Shown: positions 38,690-49,032 of the stretch, piece by piece
Position numbering within the stretch: position 1 is the first letter of the stretch
How the letters are laid out: each line of letters opens with the position of its first letter
Assembly: GCF_001649575.2 (NCBI RefSeq)
Contig: NC_051435.1
Location: 7,005,633-7,069,632, forward strand
Length of the DNA: 64,000 bases
Origin: Kryptolebias marmoratus
Lineage: Eukaryota; Chordata; Actinopteri; Cyprinodontiformes; Rivulidae
Reading direction: 5' to 3'
Position numbers and translations under genes: made by a program
Notes under the pieces: model-generated
Told to the model about the DNA's origin: nothing
Seen by the model: only the letters and a program-made list of their open reading frames with translations
Database searches by the model: none

Positions 38690-39572
38690 AGAGCTTTAGA
38701 TGCAAAGCTCCACTGACTTCCTGTGAAAGTCAGAATAGAATTTAAAGTTTTACTTTTAACATCCAATGCTCTCAGTAACCAAGTCCCATTTTATATTAAA
38801 GATTTAGTTGTTCCATATTTTCCTAACAGAGCACTCTGCTCTCAGACTGCAGGGTTACTTCAGGTTCCTAGAGTTTCCTCAGGTAGAATGGGAGGCAGAG
38901 CTTTCAGTTGTCAGACTCCTCTCTTGTGGAACCAACTTCTAGTTTCTGGCTGACACCTTGTCTACTTTTAATAGGCTTAAGACTTTCTTTTTTTGATAAA
39001 GCCTATAGTTAGTGTTGGTTTGGGTTTCCTGAGCTAGTTATGTTGCTATCGGACTGCTGGAGGAAATATTGACCACATTAACTCACTCTGCCATTTCTCT
39101 CTTTGCCCTCCGTGTTTGTATTTGCGGTCACTGCTGTCATTTGTTTTTCTTCCCATAGAAACTACACCTGGACCATTTTTTTCTGTTTGTCTGTGTCTCT
39201 TTACTGGCTTTTCAACCCCCAACCGATCAAGGCAGATGGCCATCCTGAGCGTGGTTCTGCTGGAGGTTTCTTCCTGTTAAAGGGGAGTGACTTGCTCAGG
39301 ATGGGGGATTGTGACAAAGTGAAGATTTGATGCTATCTGCTGGTTTCCTTAGATAGCTAACTTTTACTAAGTGGCATTTCATAATATACTTTATGTGAAT
39401 TCATTGTATTATAAACTGACTGTAAATGCATTTGAATCTGGATCTTTTCTAAACGGAATCAGATTCATGAGTCGGACTTGTTTTTTTGTTTTGTTTTTTT
39501 TTTGTTTTTCTTGATATAGTGCCCTAGTATATGTTTTGTTGTGAATTGGCACTATATTAAAAAATTGAATTC
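38690..39572 (+). mobile_element. L2/CR1-like LINE 3' end with reverse transcriptase C-terminal remnant
   Basis: Frame 38700-38953 carries the C-terminal region typical of this LINE group: LH-stop-LPVKVRIEFKVLLL (the usual Trp codon of LHWLPV is now TGA), then DLVVPYFPNRAL, QTAGLLQVPRV, GGRAFSCQTPLLWNQL. A 3' untranslated region follows, with GGAGGTTTCTTCCTGTTAAAGG and a TATAGTGCC-to-GGCACTATATTAAAAAATTGAATT ending. The element is truncated at its 5' end and inactive. It belongs to the same family as the minus-strand fragment at 30067-30325. Confidence 0.85.
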
Positions 39573-39642
39573 AGTACATTAAATATGTCTTATAACTTTA
39601 ATACAGACAGAATTTGAGAGGATGTCTGTATGGGAAAGGGAT

Positions 39643-39669
39643 GGGGTGGGGGTGGGGGAGGGGGGTGGT
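39643..39669 (+). other. G-quadruplex-type tract
   Basis: Four G-runs of four to six bases are separated by single T or A bases, a near-ideal short-loop quadruplex motif, followed by GG. Confidence 0.7.
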
Positions 39670-40110
39670 TACCACATGCATGGCTGGAGAGCCAGTCTGC
39701 CTGAATTACCACTTGCCCCATATGTTCCTCCAGTGGACAAACCAGCACCAACCAACACCAGTATTTTGTCAGTGATACTTTTTAAATTATTTAATCAGTT
39801 TATTCATCAGGGGGGTGTTCACTGAATAGCAGAGAAGAAATCATCGCTATAGCACTAGATATACATTTCCATGTCTCCATATATAAATATGCCCAAGGTT
39901 CATTAAAAGTCACAGCCCTGATGAACAAAATATCTTCCAGTGGTGAACAAAGGATTTGTTCAGGCCTCAATGGGCCCGTGGCTCAAGCTGTTCAGCATAA
40001 TTTGCAGCAAAGAGCGCTCTGTTATGAGGCTGGAGGGCAGGTGAGCTTCTGTCAGAGTCGAGGATGGAGCAGACCCATGATACATGTGGCATGTTGACGG
40101 TGAAGCTGAC

Positions 40111-40136
40111 GGGGCAGGAGGGAGGGGGGGTTAGGG
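40111..40136 (+). other. G-quadruplex-type tract
   Basis: G-runs at 40111-40114, 40120-40122, 40124-40130 and 40134-40137 with short loops, in an otherwise AT-rich area. Confidence 0.6.
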
Positions 40137-42334
40137 GTACCTCATTGGCTACCATCTTCTTTCTCCAGCTCCCATCTGTCCTGTGCTGACTGGATGTTCA
40201 AAGAATGAAGCAGCATCTGGCCAGCATTGAAGTTATATAAAACCACCTCCGCTGTCTTTCTGATAATGACACCAACAAATAATGCTGGGTTTACATACTT
40301 GTACCTGCAGGACTGCATTGAACCCCTTTTGGCCTTTACCTGACAGGCTAATGTTGACATGAAGCTGAATAATTGAAGCACATCAACATCGTGTCATACA
40401 TGTGCTGACTGTGAAATTTGCCATGGTTATTTCTTTATGTCAAACCAAGATCAACTTAACAAAATCTAAGTTGTCATATTATACAAAATTAACAATTTAT
40501 TGGTTAAATTATTAAATTATTTTTGGATGTAGTAAACACACTTGATTGCACTGTGACTACGTATGGTTTCCTAAGGAACGTGCGGGCTGGGTCTGGATTG
40601 ACTTGCTGTTCTATCTGGATCAGGAATGGAGTCCAGACTTTAGTCATCAATGGTATATACTGCCATAACTCTGGCATGAGGATGTTCGAATTATCGAAAC
40701 TGAGAACCATTTGGACAACAGTTTGGAAAAAAGCAAGCACTAAATCAAAAAAAAATCATTTAACTATAAACACCAAACCATGAACCCATGTAAGAACCAA
40801 TACTTGAGACGGTCAAACCCCTGATGATAGAAACCAAACCAGTGCTATACAGAAAAGAAGTCTTTTCTTTCTTTTGTTTTGTTTTTTTATCAGACTACTT
40901 TTTTGTTAGTTTACTACCAGTACAGCTATACTTTCCAAATGTGAATTATGTAACAAAAAGTATTTTTTCAGCTCTTGAAGTTTTTTATTTTTTCTCTTGA
41001 AAAGAGGTTTGAATTTGTGACCTGTGAACTGAAAAGGTCTTTGGCTCATGGACTATACACATCTGTTTGTAGTTCCTGAGGTTGTACTACAATCTGTTCA
41101 GAAACCCTGGTACCATTATTCATTAAAGTGTTTGTGTTTTATCTTCTTTTTTTTTTTTTTGAAGAAGCCGGCCGCTCATTCATTATTTACAGTAAGCTAC
41201 ACACATTGTTGAGGTTGCACAATAATGTATTTTTTTGGTCTGAAAAAATTCACATTTAGCTTTTGTGCAATTTTGGTTTTAGTGTCTTTCATGAAGAAAA
41301 CAGAAAAAGAAAATAAAACTTAAAACCTTAGAGTGAAGAAGGAATCGCTCTCTTCAGTTACCTGCTTTGCTGCTGCTCTTTTAAGGCAGAAGTTGATGCA
41401 TTTTGTCAAAGCACAACTTTTAAAAATTTTGACTTAATTAAATACTTATTTTGTGCGTTCATTTCTCTTTTTACCTTTGTGATTCAGAATTCATCACTGA
41501 CAAGTATGTGATGAGAAGCTAAAGGAAATGGCACCGGAGTTGCATTAACTGTTTACCTTTTTCTGCATATTAATATTGATGATGTGTATGAGTATGACGT
41601 TACATTGCTGCACGGAACAGCATGCTGGGAGTGTAGTTGAAGAGAAGTGAGCCTGCAGGCTAGAAGAAAAAAAAATCATTGAACCCTGCTCTTTGCACTC
41701 ATGTGCAAAGCATGGCAATTCTTCAGTCCACCACACAAGCTTCCAATATTTCCTTTTTCCTTCAGGCTGTGTGTTCTTACATATACAGAAAAATGAGTAC
41801 TCATATGGTCTCTCAGAAAATAGTACAACCCTAATAATGAGAACTCTCATTAGGCAACGAAACCTCTGACTTTCATCTACCATTATAATGTGGTTGCAGA
41901 ATTTGTGCTCACAGAGGCTGAACTAAGCTACTGAACCACACCATGTCCAATCTCAGCGTTAATGCAAGCTGATACGTTACCTACTGTAGCAAGCTACACC
42001 ATTTTATTTTACAATTTCAATGGAGATGAAAGTCATAATATAACTAAAGAGTTCTGAATTTTCAATGAAGTGGTAAGTGAATACATTTATTATAAGTTCC
42101 CAACAGCACAGCAACAGAAGACCTAGCTAAAAATTAAATACATATAAATGTTTATTTAAACTGTATAAGCTCATGTGGTCTGCAGTTAAATTAAATATGC
42201 AGTGTGTATCTATCCATACCAGTTTCTACAATGTTAAACTAAATTTTATCTTAGTAACTCTTAAACTTGCAAACACTTGTAGGCAGAGTCACTAATGATA
42301 ATTTAAAATGAAAACCCAACAAACATTCTTGAAA

Positions 42335-42715
42335 AGTAATGCATATCGCCTGCTACACTGCATGCTAAAGTTTAAAAAGTGTGTGATCTGTTAGTGCTTC
42401 AAGTATGTCATGGGGATGACTCTCAGCTACAACTACACCAAATTCTAGCAGAATATCTGTACAACTCACTAAATCTTAACCATTTTTATGTTGATTAAGC
42501 TTGGTTATTTGTGGCAGCCATCTTGAGTTAAGTTGGCTCCAAAAGTTATTCAGTTGTCGATGTGCATCCAATGATTACGCTTTAAGAGTTTCAATAAAAT
42601 CCGTTGAGTGGTTCATGCAATAGTTTTCCAACAGAGACAGACAGACAAGCAAGCACACACATATGCATACACCCACACTTACACAATTGCCCATCTTTTA
42701 TGACAGCAGGCAATA
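42335..42715 (+). repeat. Family A dispersed repeat, copy 5 (one unit)
   Basis: Head AAGTAATGCATATCGCCTGC. Then GACTCTCAGCTACAACTACAC, the core GGCAGCCATCTTGAGTTAAG at about 42513, GTCGATGTGCATCC, GAGTGGTTCATGCAATAG, and a CAGACAGACA/CACACA tail ending TTGCCCATC. Confidence 0.8.
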
Positions 42716-44530
42716 AATATGTATTTGGAGAAAAAAATGCTAACAAGACTTGTCTGATAATATAATGCTTGACTTCATTTCACTAAAAGCCTCAACACTG
42801 GGAGCAAAGATGCTCTGGAATTTTGAAACTAAGCATGTCAGAGAAAGTTTTAATTTGGAGAATAGTGGTGGTGACAAATTAGGATCATTCCTCGTCTGCA
42901 GACTTTGTCCTTTCAGATAATGTGAAATGTTCAAGTTCGTGGCGGAGGGGTTGTATGATGATTAAAAGTCACCTTACTGGAACAATGTGAGGGATTTGGT
43001 TTACTGACAAACATACAAAACTGTTCCTCATCTTTAATCATCTCTCCTGCTGTTGCTAATAACGTCCTAAGTGAAAACTTCACAAATGGAAAAAAAACTC
43101 CTGTCACTATACTGAAAGTAAAACTTGAACCCATATTACAGAAAAAACACATGAAAACAGCTGCATGAACATCACATGAAAATCACATTCATTTGATAAA
43201 AACATGCTAACTTGGGAAACACATTTTCTCATGTGAACATGTGAATTTGTAACAAAAAGGTAAATTTCACCTGTAATGTTGAATAAACACGTAAAACACA
43301 TGCTTTGTATGAGTTTCCAATGTTAACTTGGAAGACTTTCAGCATGTTAATGGGATCACATGGTTTTCTACATGAAATTGCATATAGAAAAAAGAAAGAC
43401 GTAAATTCATGAATTTATTTTCATAAGATCATGATCTTGACTTTATCACATTTTGTAAGATGGTTGATTGATGGAAGGACACACATCCAAGTGCAATAAA
43501 AAGCAGTTTCAGGAACTCCATAATAACCTTTACTAACAAAACCAGAACAAAAACAGACCACCCGACAAAGACTAAACAAAACCAAGGTCAGTTTATACAA
43601 TAGTCTGGGTAATTAGTAAGTGACAACAGGTGGGCTGATTGTGAATGCGAGACAAGTGAGTGAGGTGCTGAAAGCAGGGATATCTGAAAGATAAAGATAC
43701 TACAAGATTTGCATGACACAGAAAAACCAAAACTACTCCAAACCTTTAAAAAACAGAAAACCAAATGGGTAATTACTCAAAACTAAATATGACCTTAAAA
43801 TCATGACAGACATTTGATGTTGGACATCTAAATGAAATATGTTTCAACCTTAAGGAAACATTCTATTTTATGGCTTTCATTGTCAGCAAATGTTCTTAAA
43901 CCAAGAACTGAGTAAAGAATCTGAATATTAATAATAAATGAAACCATATAGTTCAAATGTGTAGTTTTTACGCAGGAAGCTGCATGTTTCCTGTTAATGT
44001 TTCTCTGTTGCTCTCTGTTTTTATACCAAAAGAAAAACTGTTTACAAATACAGCTAAATATAAAATGAGGCACAACCATCTATTTCATATTACATAAATG
44101 TGGCACTACTGGGAAACAGTAATGAACTATTCCCCCAGGACCACTACCACCGAGCAGGTGCACATCAAATAGAGTTGCTACTGCAACAAAAACAACAACC
44201 CTCTGTGGTTTACCACCTGTAAATGGAACATTATATTCATTTACAACGGAGAACATACACATTAGATTTTTTTTGTCAGCCTCACACACAAAATATTAGG
44301 CCCCAATGCCCTGAGAGCATGACAGCATGCACTCATACACACACCCGTATAGATCTGCAGTGCTTTAGCCTGCAATTTTAGATATGTGCATTGATTGTAC
44401 AAAAGTGCTTTATAGAGCATCTATGAGAAAAGGGCAAAATGGTTTTTGAAGCAAGTCTTCCAAACTGAATGTCCCATATTTTCATTTGGAGGAGAGAAAA
44501 GCATAGAAGCAGCACATTTACAGACGTGGA
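42716..44530. other. Intergenic, no gene seen
   Basis: Contains a patch at about 43105-43400 rich in CACATGAAAA and ACATG words in both orientations, resembling a decayed simple repeat found in fishes. The rest is AT-rich. Confidence 0.5.
43105..43400. repeat. Degenerate ACATG/CACATGAAAA-rich tract
   Basis: Repeated words such as AACACATGAAAAC, ATCACATGAAAATCACAT, CATGTGAACATGTGAA and CACATGGTTTTC. The word is nearly its own reverse complement, so the tract can form many short hairpins. Boundaries are approximate. Confidence 0.45.
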
Positions 44531-45207
44531 TAAATCTCTTGGTACCCTTCCATAATAACAATAAAAACACAACTGATGTGAGAGGCCATAAGCCTCAGTT
44601 TTGTCTCATCAGTCCCAGAAACTTCTTCCAGAAACTTTGAGGCTTGTGAACATGCATTTTGATGAGTTCCTGTCTGGCTTTCTTATGTTTTATCTGTTAA
44701 TAGTGGAGCCCTCTTGGGTCTTCTTCCATGGAGCTTGTTATGTTGGTGCAACCAGAAAGTGATGAACCTGAACATTGACCTTGGAGTTTAGCTTGAATGG
44801 TTTTGGATCTATTCCTTGGCTCTTTTTCTACCTCCACACTATCCATCTGATCAAGCTGGGGTTGCATTTTCTCTTGCATCCACATCCTTGGATGTTGGCT
44901 ACAGCCTCATGATACTTTTTAATAATATTAGCAGCGGTGGTCCCAGGATTATGGAGCTGCTTTGAGATGGTCTTGTAGCCTTTACCTTTAACATAGATAT
45001 TTATAGTCATCTTTTTGAGCCTTTGCTTTTTCCTGCTTCATGTTCAGTGTAGTGCTCACAATCATACCAAATTACCCGGTGGCATGTTTGTTCCTTTTAA
45101 TTAGGCATAATGGCACCTGTGATACTAATTAAGGTCAAACACTTAGTTTGAAACACGACTATAATGCAAAAATTAATAGTCTCTTAAAGGGTACCGAGAA
45201 ATTGGAT
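44531..45207 (-). mobile_element. Tc1-like transposon, internally deleted, with transposase pseudogene on minus strand
   Basis: The ends are inverted repeats around GGTACCCTT: left AATCTCTTGGTACCCTT at about 44533-44549, right the reverse complement of AAAGGGTACCGAGAAATT at about 45187-45203, with TA just outside each. Minus-strand translation shows the Tc1 DNA-binding region (GKGYKTISKQL and PGTTAANIIKKYHEAVANI at 44895-44992, then CGCKRKCNPSLIR and KEPRNRSKTIQAKLQGQ at 44775-44880). The start of the catalytic domain (HKKARQELIKMHVHKPQSFWKKFLGLM at about 44605-44690) follows in another frame. The rest of the catalytic domain is deleted. It is a different Tc1 lineage from the element at 35.7 kb. 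Confidence 0.85.
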
Positions 45208-47276
45208 ACTACTTGAGCACATCTTTGTAAAATAAACAACAAATCATTTCCTTTCACATTGTTTTGTTTACACAATCACATATTAAAGGCATGCAGATGT
45301 ACAAAAGACAAAGGCTTTTAATTGAATTATTTTTCACAAGAAAAATAAGCATTGTTTCACTAAATTGTATTTGTGCCTGAGTATTTCTATCTGTCTGTCT
45401 GTCTGTGACTACAAATAAAAGTCAAAATAGAATGGGGACACAAACAGTCCTTTAAACCACATTTTGCTTTAGAGGGATGTGGTAGGAAATTGATGCCTCA
45501 TTTTAAACCACTCTATCTTCTTTTTTACTACTTGTTGTACTATGTTTGTTGTTTTCTTTCTGTTTTTTAATAGAGATGATGGGGATCAGTTTTTTAACTG
45601 CTACACTGTTTGATGCACCGTTTATGGTTTCTGACAAACCTGAAGAAACATTTCCATCAAATTTACTGTGAAATACATGTCGAAGGTCATGATACTGCCA
45701 TTTAATCAGCACTTGTGGGATCTGCATTGCATTGCACTGAACATCTTACAAACAAATAAATAACATGTTTAAACATGAATGAATTAAAACCCATCAATTT
45801 CCAGCTAACCAATAAAAATTTGTACTTGTTTTAGAAGGTCGTACATTTGAACAGTTAATGCACCTGAGCTTCCACTTCAGAGACTAAGGTTGCAGCAGCA
45901 TCATTAAATAGCTAAAAAAAAATCAAGCAGACATTGAACTGGAGGAGAAACTGTCTGTCCAGAAGGGCAACATATTGGAAAAGATATCTTTTTATCTATC
46001 CATCTACAGCCTGTGCTATAGTAATTAGGAATATCAAACATGTGCCTCTGCTTTGTCAGCCTGCCAATATCCTGTCTGTTCTCACATGGTGTCAGTAATG
46101 TCATAAACCCCCTTTTGTCAGGGCCCTAAACATGAAAAATCGGTGCAGACAAAAACCTTCAGCTTTAGCTTTCAATCTGTCACATAAATGCAGTAAAATT
46201 GTGTATTTGCACAATATTATTGAATATATGAACCAGTGCATTTTTGACATAGTCACATTTCTTAAACCTAACTAAGTAGTTTTGGTTCTTGTAGTGAATC
46301 AAAAAGTGTTAATTTCTAAACCTTTCAAAACTGTAAGTTGAACGTTAGATAAAGTTGGAAGCAAAAGTAAATCACAAAAAAATTAAAAAAAAAACACTGT
46401 AGGTTGTCTCAAACTCAGATCTTATGTGTCTAATCACAGTGGTACAAAAGGATGCATGCTCTGATTTTTTTTTTCCCTAAAATGTACGAGTAGTGATTTG
46501 GGTTTCCTTTATTCAAAAAAAAAAATGACAGGGGCTCTGACAATGCAGCAGAAAAGAATTGCAGAAAATTTATGAATAGTATTATTTTGTTGTGAACTTT
46601 GAATTGAAGAAGGCTTTGAAATGAATGTCACTCATGTTAATGACACTGAACAAAGTCATTTTAAAAAGCGAATAGGTGCACTATAACTGAAACCCTGGAA
46701 GATCTCGTCGTTAGCTGTGCATCGCTCTGCGCTCAGACTCATCTATGAACTCCAAATTGAGGGCATCTATTGTTAGTAAAATAAATGCCTCCGCCCCCTT
46801 GCTTAAAACAAATTATAAAAATCAACTACATATGCTTTATTTATCTAAACTGATGGCTTCTGCCTAAATGTGCACCCCATAAAGGCTGTGATATGGAAGT
46901 ATAGTGCATCCAGACCTCGACGAAAATTATAGAAAAGGTAAATAAATAAGCAGCCCAAAGAAAAACTGAGAAAATCTGTTACATCTAACTTTTCTGTTTT
47001 ACAGCTGACTCTCCAGTTAAATAAATGGTATTTAATTTGAACAGAGCATCACAGTTAGCAAGCTTCAAAATTGATTGCAATTAAAACAGTATAAAAGGTA
47101 GTTCCTCGCTGGAGTCACAACTGATTACAATTAGTCGTCCAAATGGCATTTCATCACATGAGTTGCAGAGGCTCACAGACTTATTGCTAGATTTTATCTC
47201 AATATTGTCACAGAATTGTTGCAGATGTCTCAATTTAGTTTTCATTACTGCCAAATAGAAACCTTGATTTATTTAT
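45208..47276. other. Intergenic, no gene seen
   Basis: AT-rich sequence with a short CTGT run near 45391-45407 and A-runs near 46380. No coding feature is recognised. Confidence 0.55.
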
Positions 47277-47400
47277 TTGGCTGCCCTCTTTCTGCAGGGG
47301 TTGCCACAGCAAGGACACGGACCGTTTGTCACTTGTTTTATGCAAGTTCTTCCTGACGCAACCTGGGCCAGAATCGGGTGCCTCAGGTAGCTGGAACGAT
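47277..47400 (+). repeat. Fragment of a common teleost interspersed repeat
   Basis: Contains GGCTGCCCTCTTTCTGCAGGGGTTGCCACAGC and TTCTTCCTGACGCAACCTGGG, segments of an abundant fish repeat (the usual forms read 'ggtcgccacagcgg' and 'gcccttcctgacgcaac'). Only the middle is preserved. Confidence 0.6.
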
Positions 47401-47564
47401 TACAAGGACCACTAATCTACTGGGCCTGCTCAAGTAGAAAGCTTAGTAATAACATACAAATTCAAAGCTACAGTCCCAAATATTCAAGTCTAAAATCACA
47501 CTGATGATAAATATTAAGTTTTAATGAATTGGTTCAAATCTTCCTGTCTTCACTTCAAACTTGT

Positions 47565-47816
47565 ACTCCAGTAGATTAAATCACAAATGTCGGCCGACTG
47601 CGAAGGAGGGTACAAAGTGGACTGAGGCGGGTACAATGTGTGCAGAGGTGGGCAGCAGAATAAGGAACACAGTCTAAAATACAGGTTTGCAAGCTATGCA
47701 CAGAAAACAGTGATTTTCGAAAATGACTGCTCTGGATGCGACCACAGCTCGCTGCTCGCAACACAGTCAGACTGCAACTCAGAATTCCCCATTTTTTTTG
47801 CAATTTTGAGTCACTA
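47565..47816 (+). mobile_element. Family B TIR element, copy 3 (truncated)
   Basis: Shares CCAGTAGATTA..TCACAAATGT, GGGTACAAAGTGGACTGAGGCG, GCAGAGGTGGGCAGCAGAATAA and a CAACTCAGAATTC..GCAATTTTGAGT segment with the copies at 7.9 and 25.4 kb. Both terminal repeats are missing or unrecognisable. Confidence 0.65.
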
Positions 47817-49000
47817 ATGAGTCACATAAGTTAGTTATTATCCAAAAGGTCCAAAAACTGATATGAATAAGTTCATTTTGAACTACGAACTTAGTTCAGA
47901 GTTTCAAAAACGGAATTATAAACATATACTGATTTAGTTTTAATTTGTGTGAGTTGAACCTTTAAATAGAACTGTAATCTAGCAATGAGTATGTAATGCT
48001 GAGCATTTCACAGTTGATGTCTGCACTAAAAACAATCATCAATGCTGCTGACATTTCTGATCTTTTTTGTCCAAACAGACCTCCAGGGGGCTGAGTCCAC
48101 CTTGATGTTGTAAATATGTCTCATAAAAGCTGCATTCAGTTGCTGTAGCATGGTATCAGTATTCAGCTAAAATTTTTATACGTTTTTTTTTTTTTTTTGA
48201 TAAGAATAGATTTTTACAAATGTGGTGTTCTTGACAAGAACGTGATTGATTTGTTTTTATAGTTGAAGGCCCCAGGGCTTATAAGCAGCAACATTTCCAT
48301 TTCCACATATTTATTCTGAACAGACCTGAAATATTTTCAGATATAACAAAAAAAAACAACCTTACTTTGAGTGAAACAGGATGCATGTTCTACAGAAGAC
48401 AGTTCAAACAGGGTTTTAGCGTCATTCTAGGCAAAAGATAGAGCAACTCCACAGACAAGGATGCAAAAGAAAACTCTACAACAAAAGGCTTCATGGACAT
48501 TAGTGGCTTAATTCACTCAAGTACCCTTCAGTACATTTCTTCATTAGATTGTAAAAGTTCAAACAAAAATTTCCACTCAATGAGCACAGATCTCTCTTGT
48601 TTACTTTATGCAAAAACAGAAAAAAAAGGAACAAATATTAGCCTGCTGTCTGGAGACTTTACAATTCCACTCCTTCAAATATGAAACATGTAGAAAAACA
48701 AGAAATACAATATTTTGTAGCTTTTATGCAAATTTGACATTTTCCCAGCTGGTTCCAGAGAGCCAGGTTTGCTGTTGACCACAGATACCTCGCTGTGTGG
48801 CTGCTGAGGTAGCAGCAGCCTCTGTTGCATTGAGTCTTCATTATTTGTTATCGTCACATTAATACCTGTCAAATATAAATAACACTCTAGCACATCTAAA
48901 AGTTTGGTTGCCTGTGTGCCAAATTTAAACGGGTAGAGCATAAAGGCATATCTTTTGGTTGCACCTTGGGAATGTAATTACATTGCATTCTATTTCACCC

Positions 49001-49032
<32 letters not shown>

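Larger units (their letters stand above)
39573..42334. other. Intergenic, no gene seen; two G-rich tracts
   Basis: Contains two plus-strand G-rich tracts listed separately and AT-rich sequence with poly-T near 41149. The 112-codon minus-strand frame at 41545-41883 shows no domain. Confidence 0.55.

Noticed and set aside
49001..49027. AT run as a possible replication origin or hairpin locus
   Set aside because: A plain AT microsatellite with no further structure.
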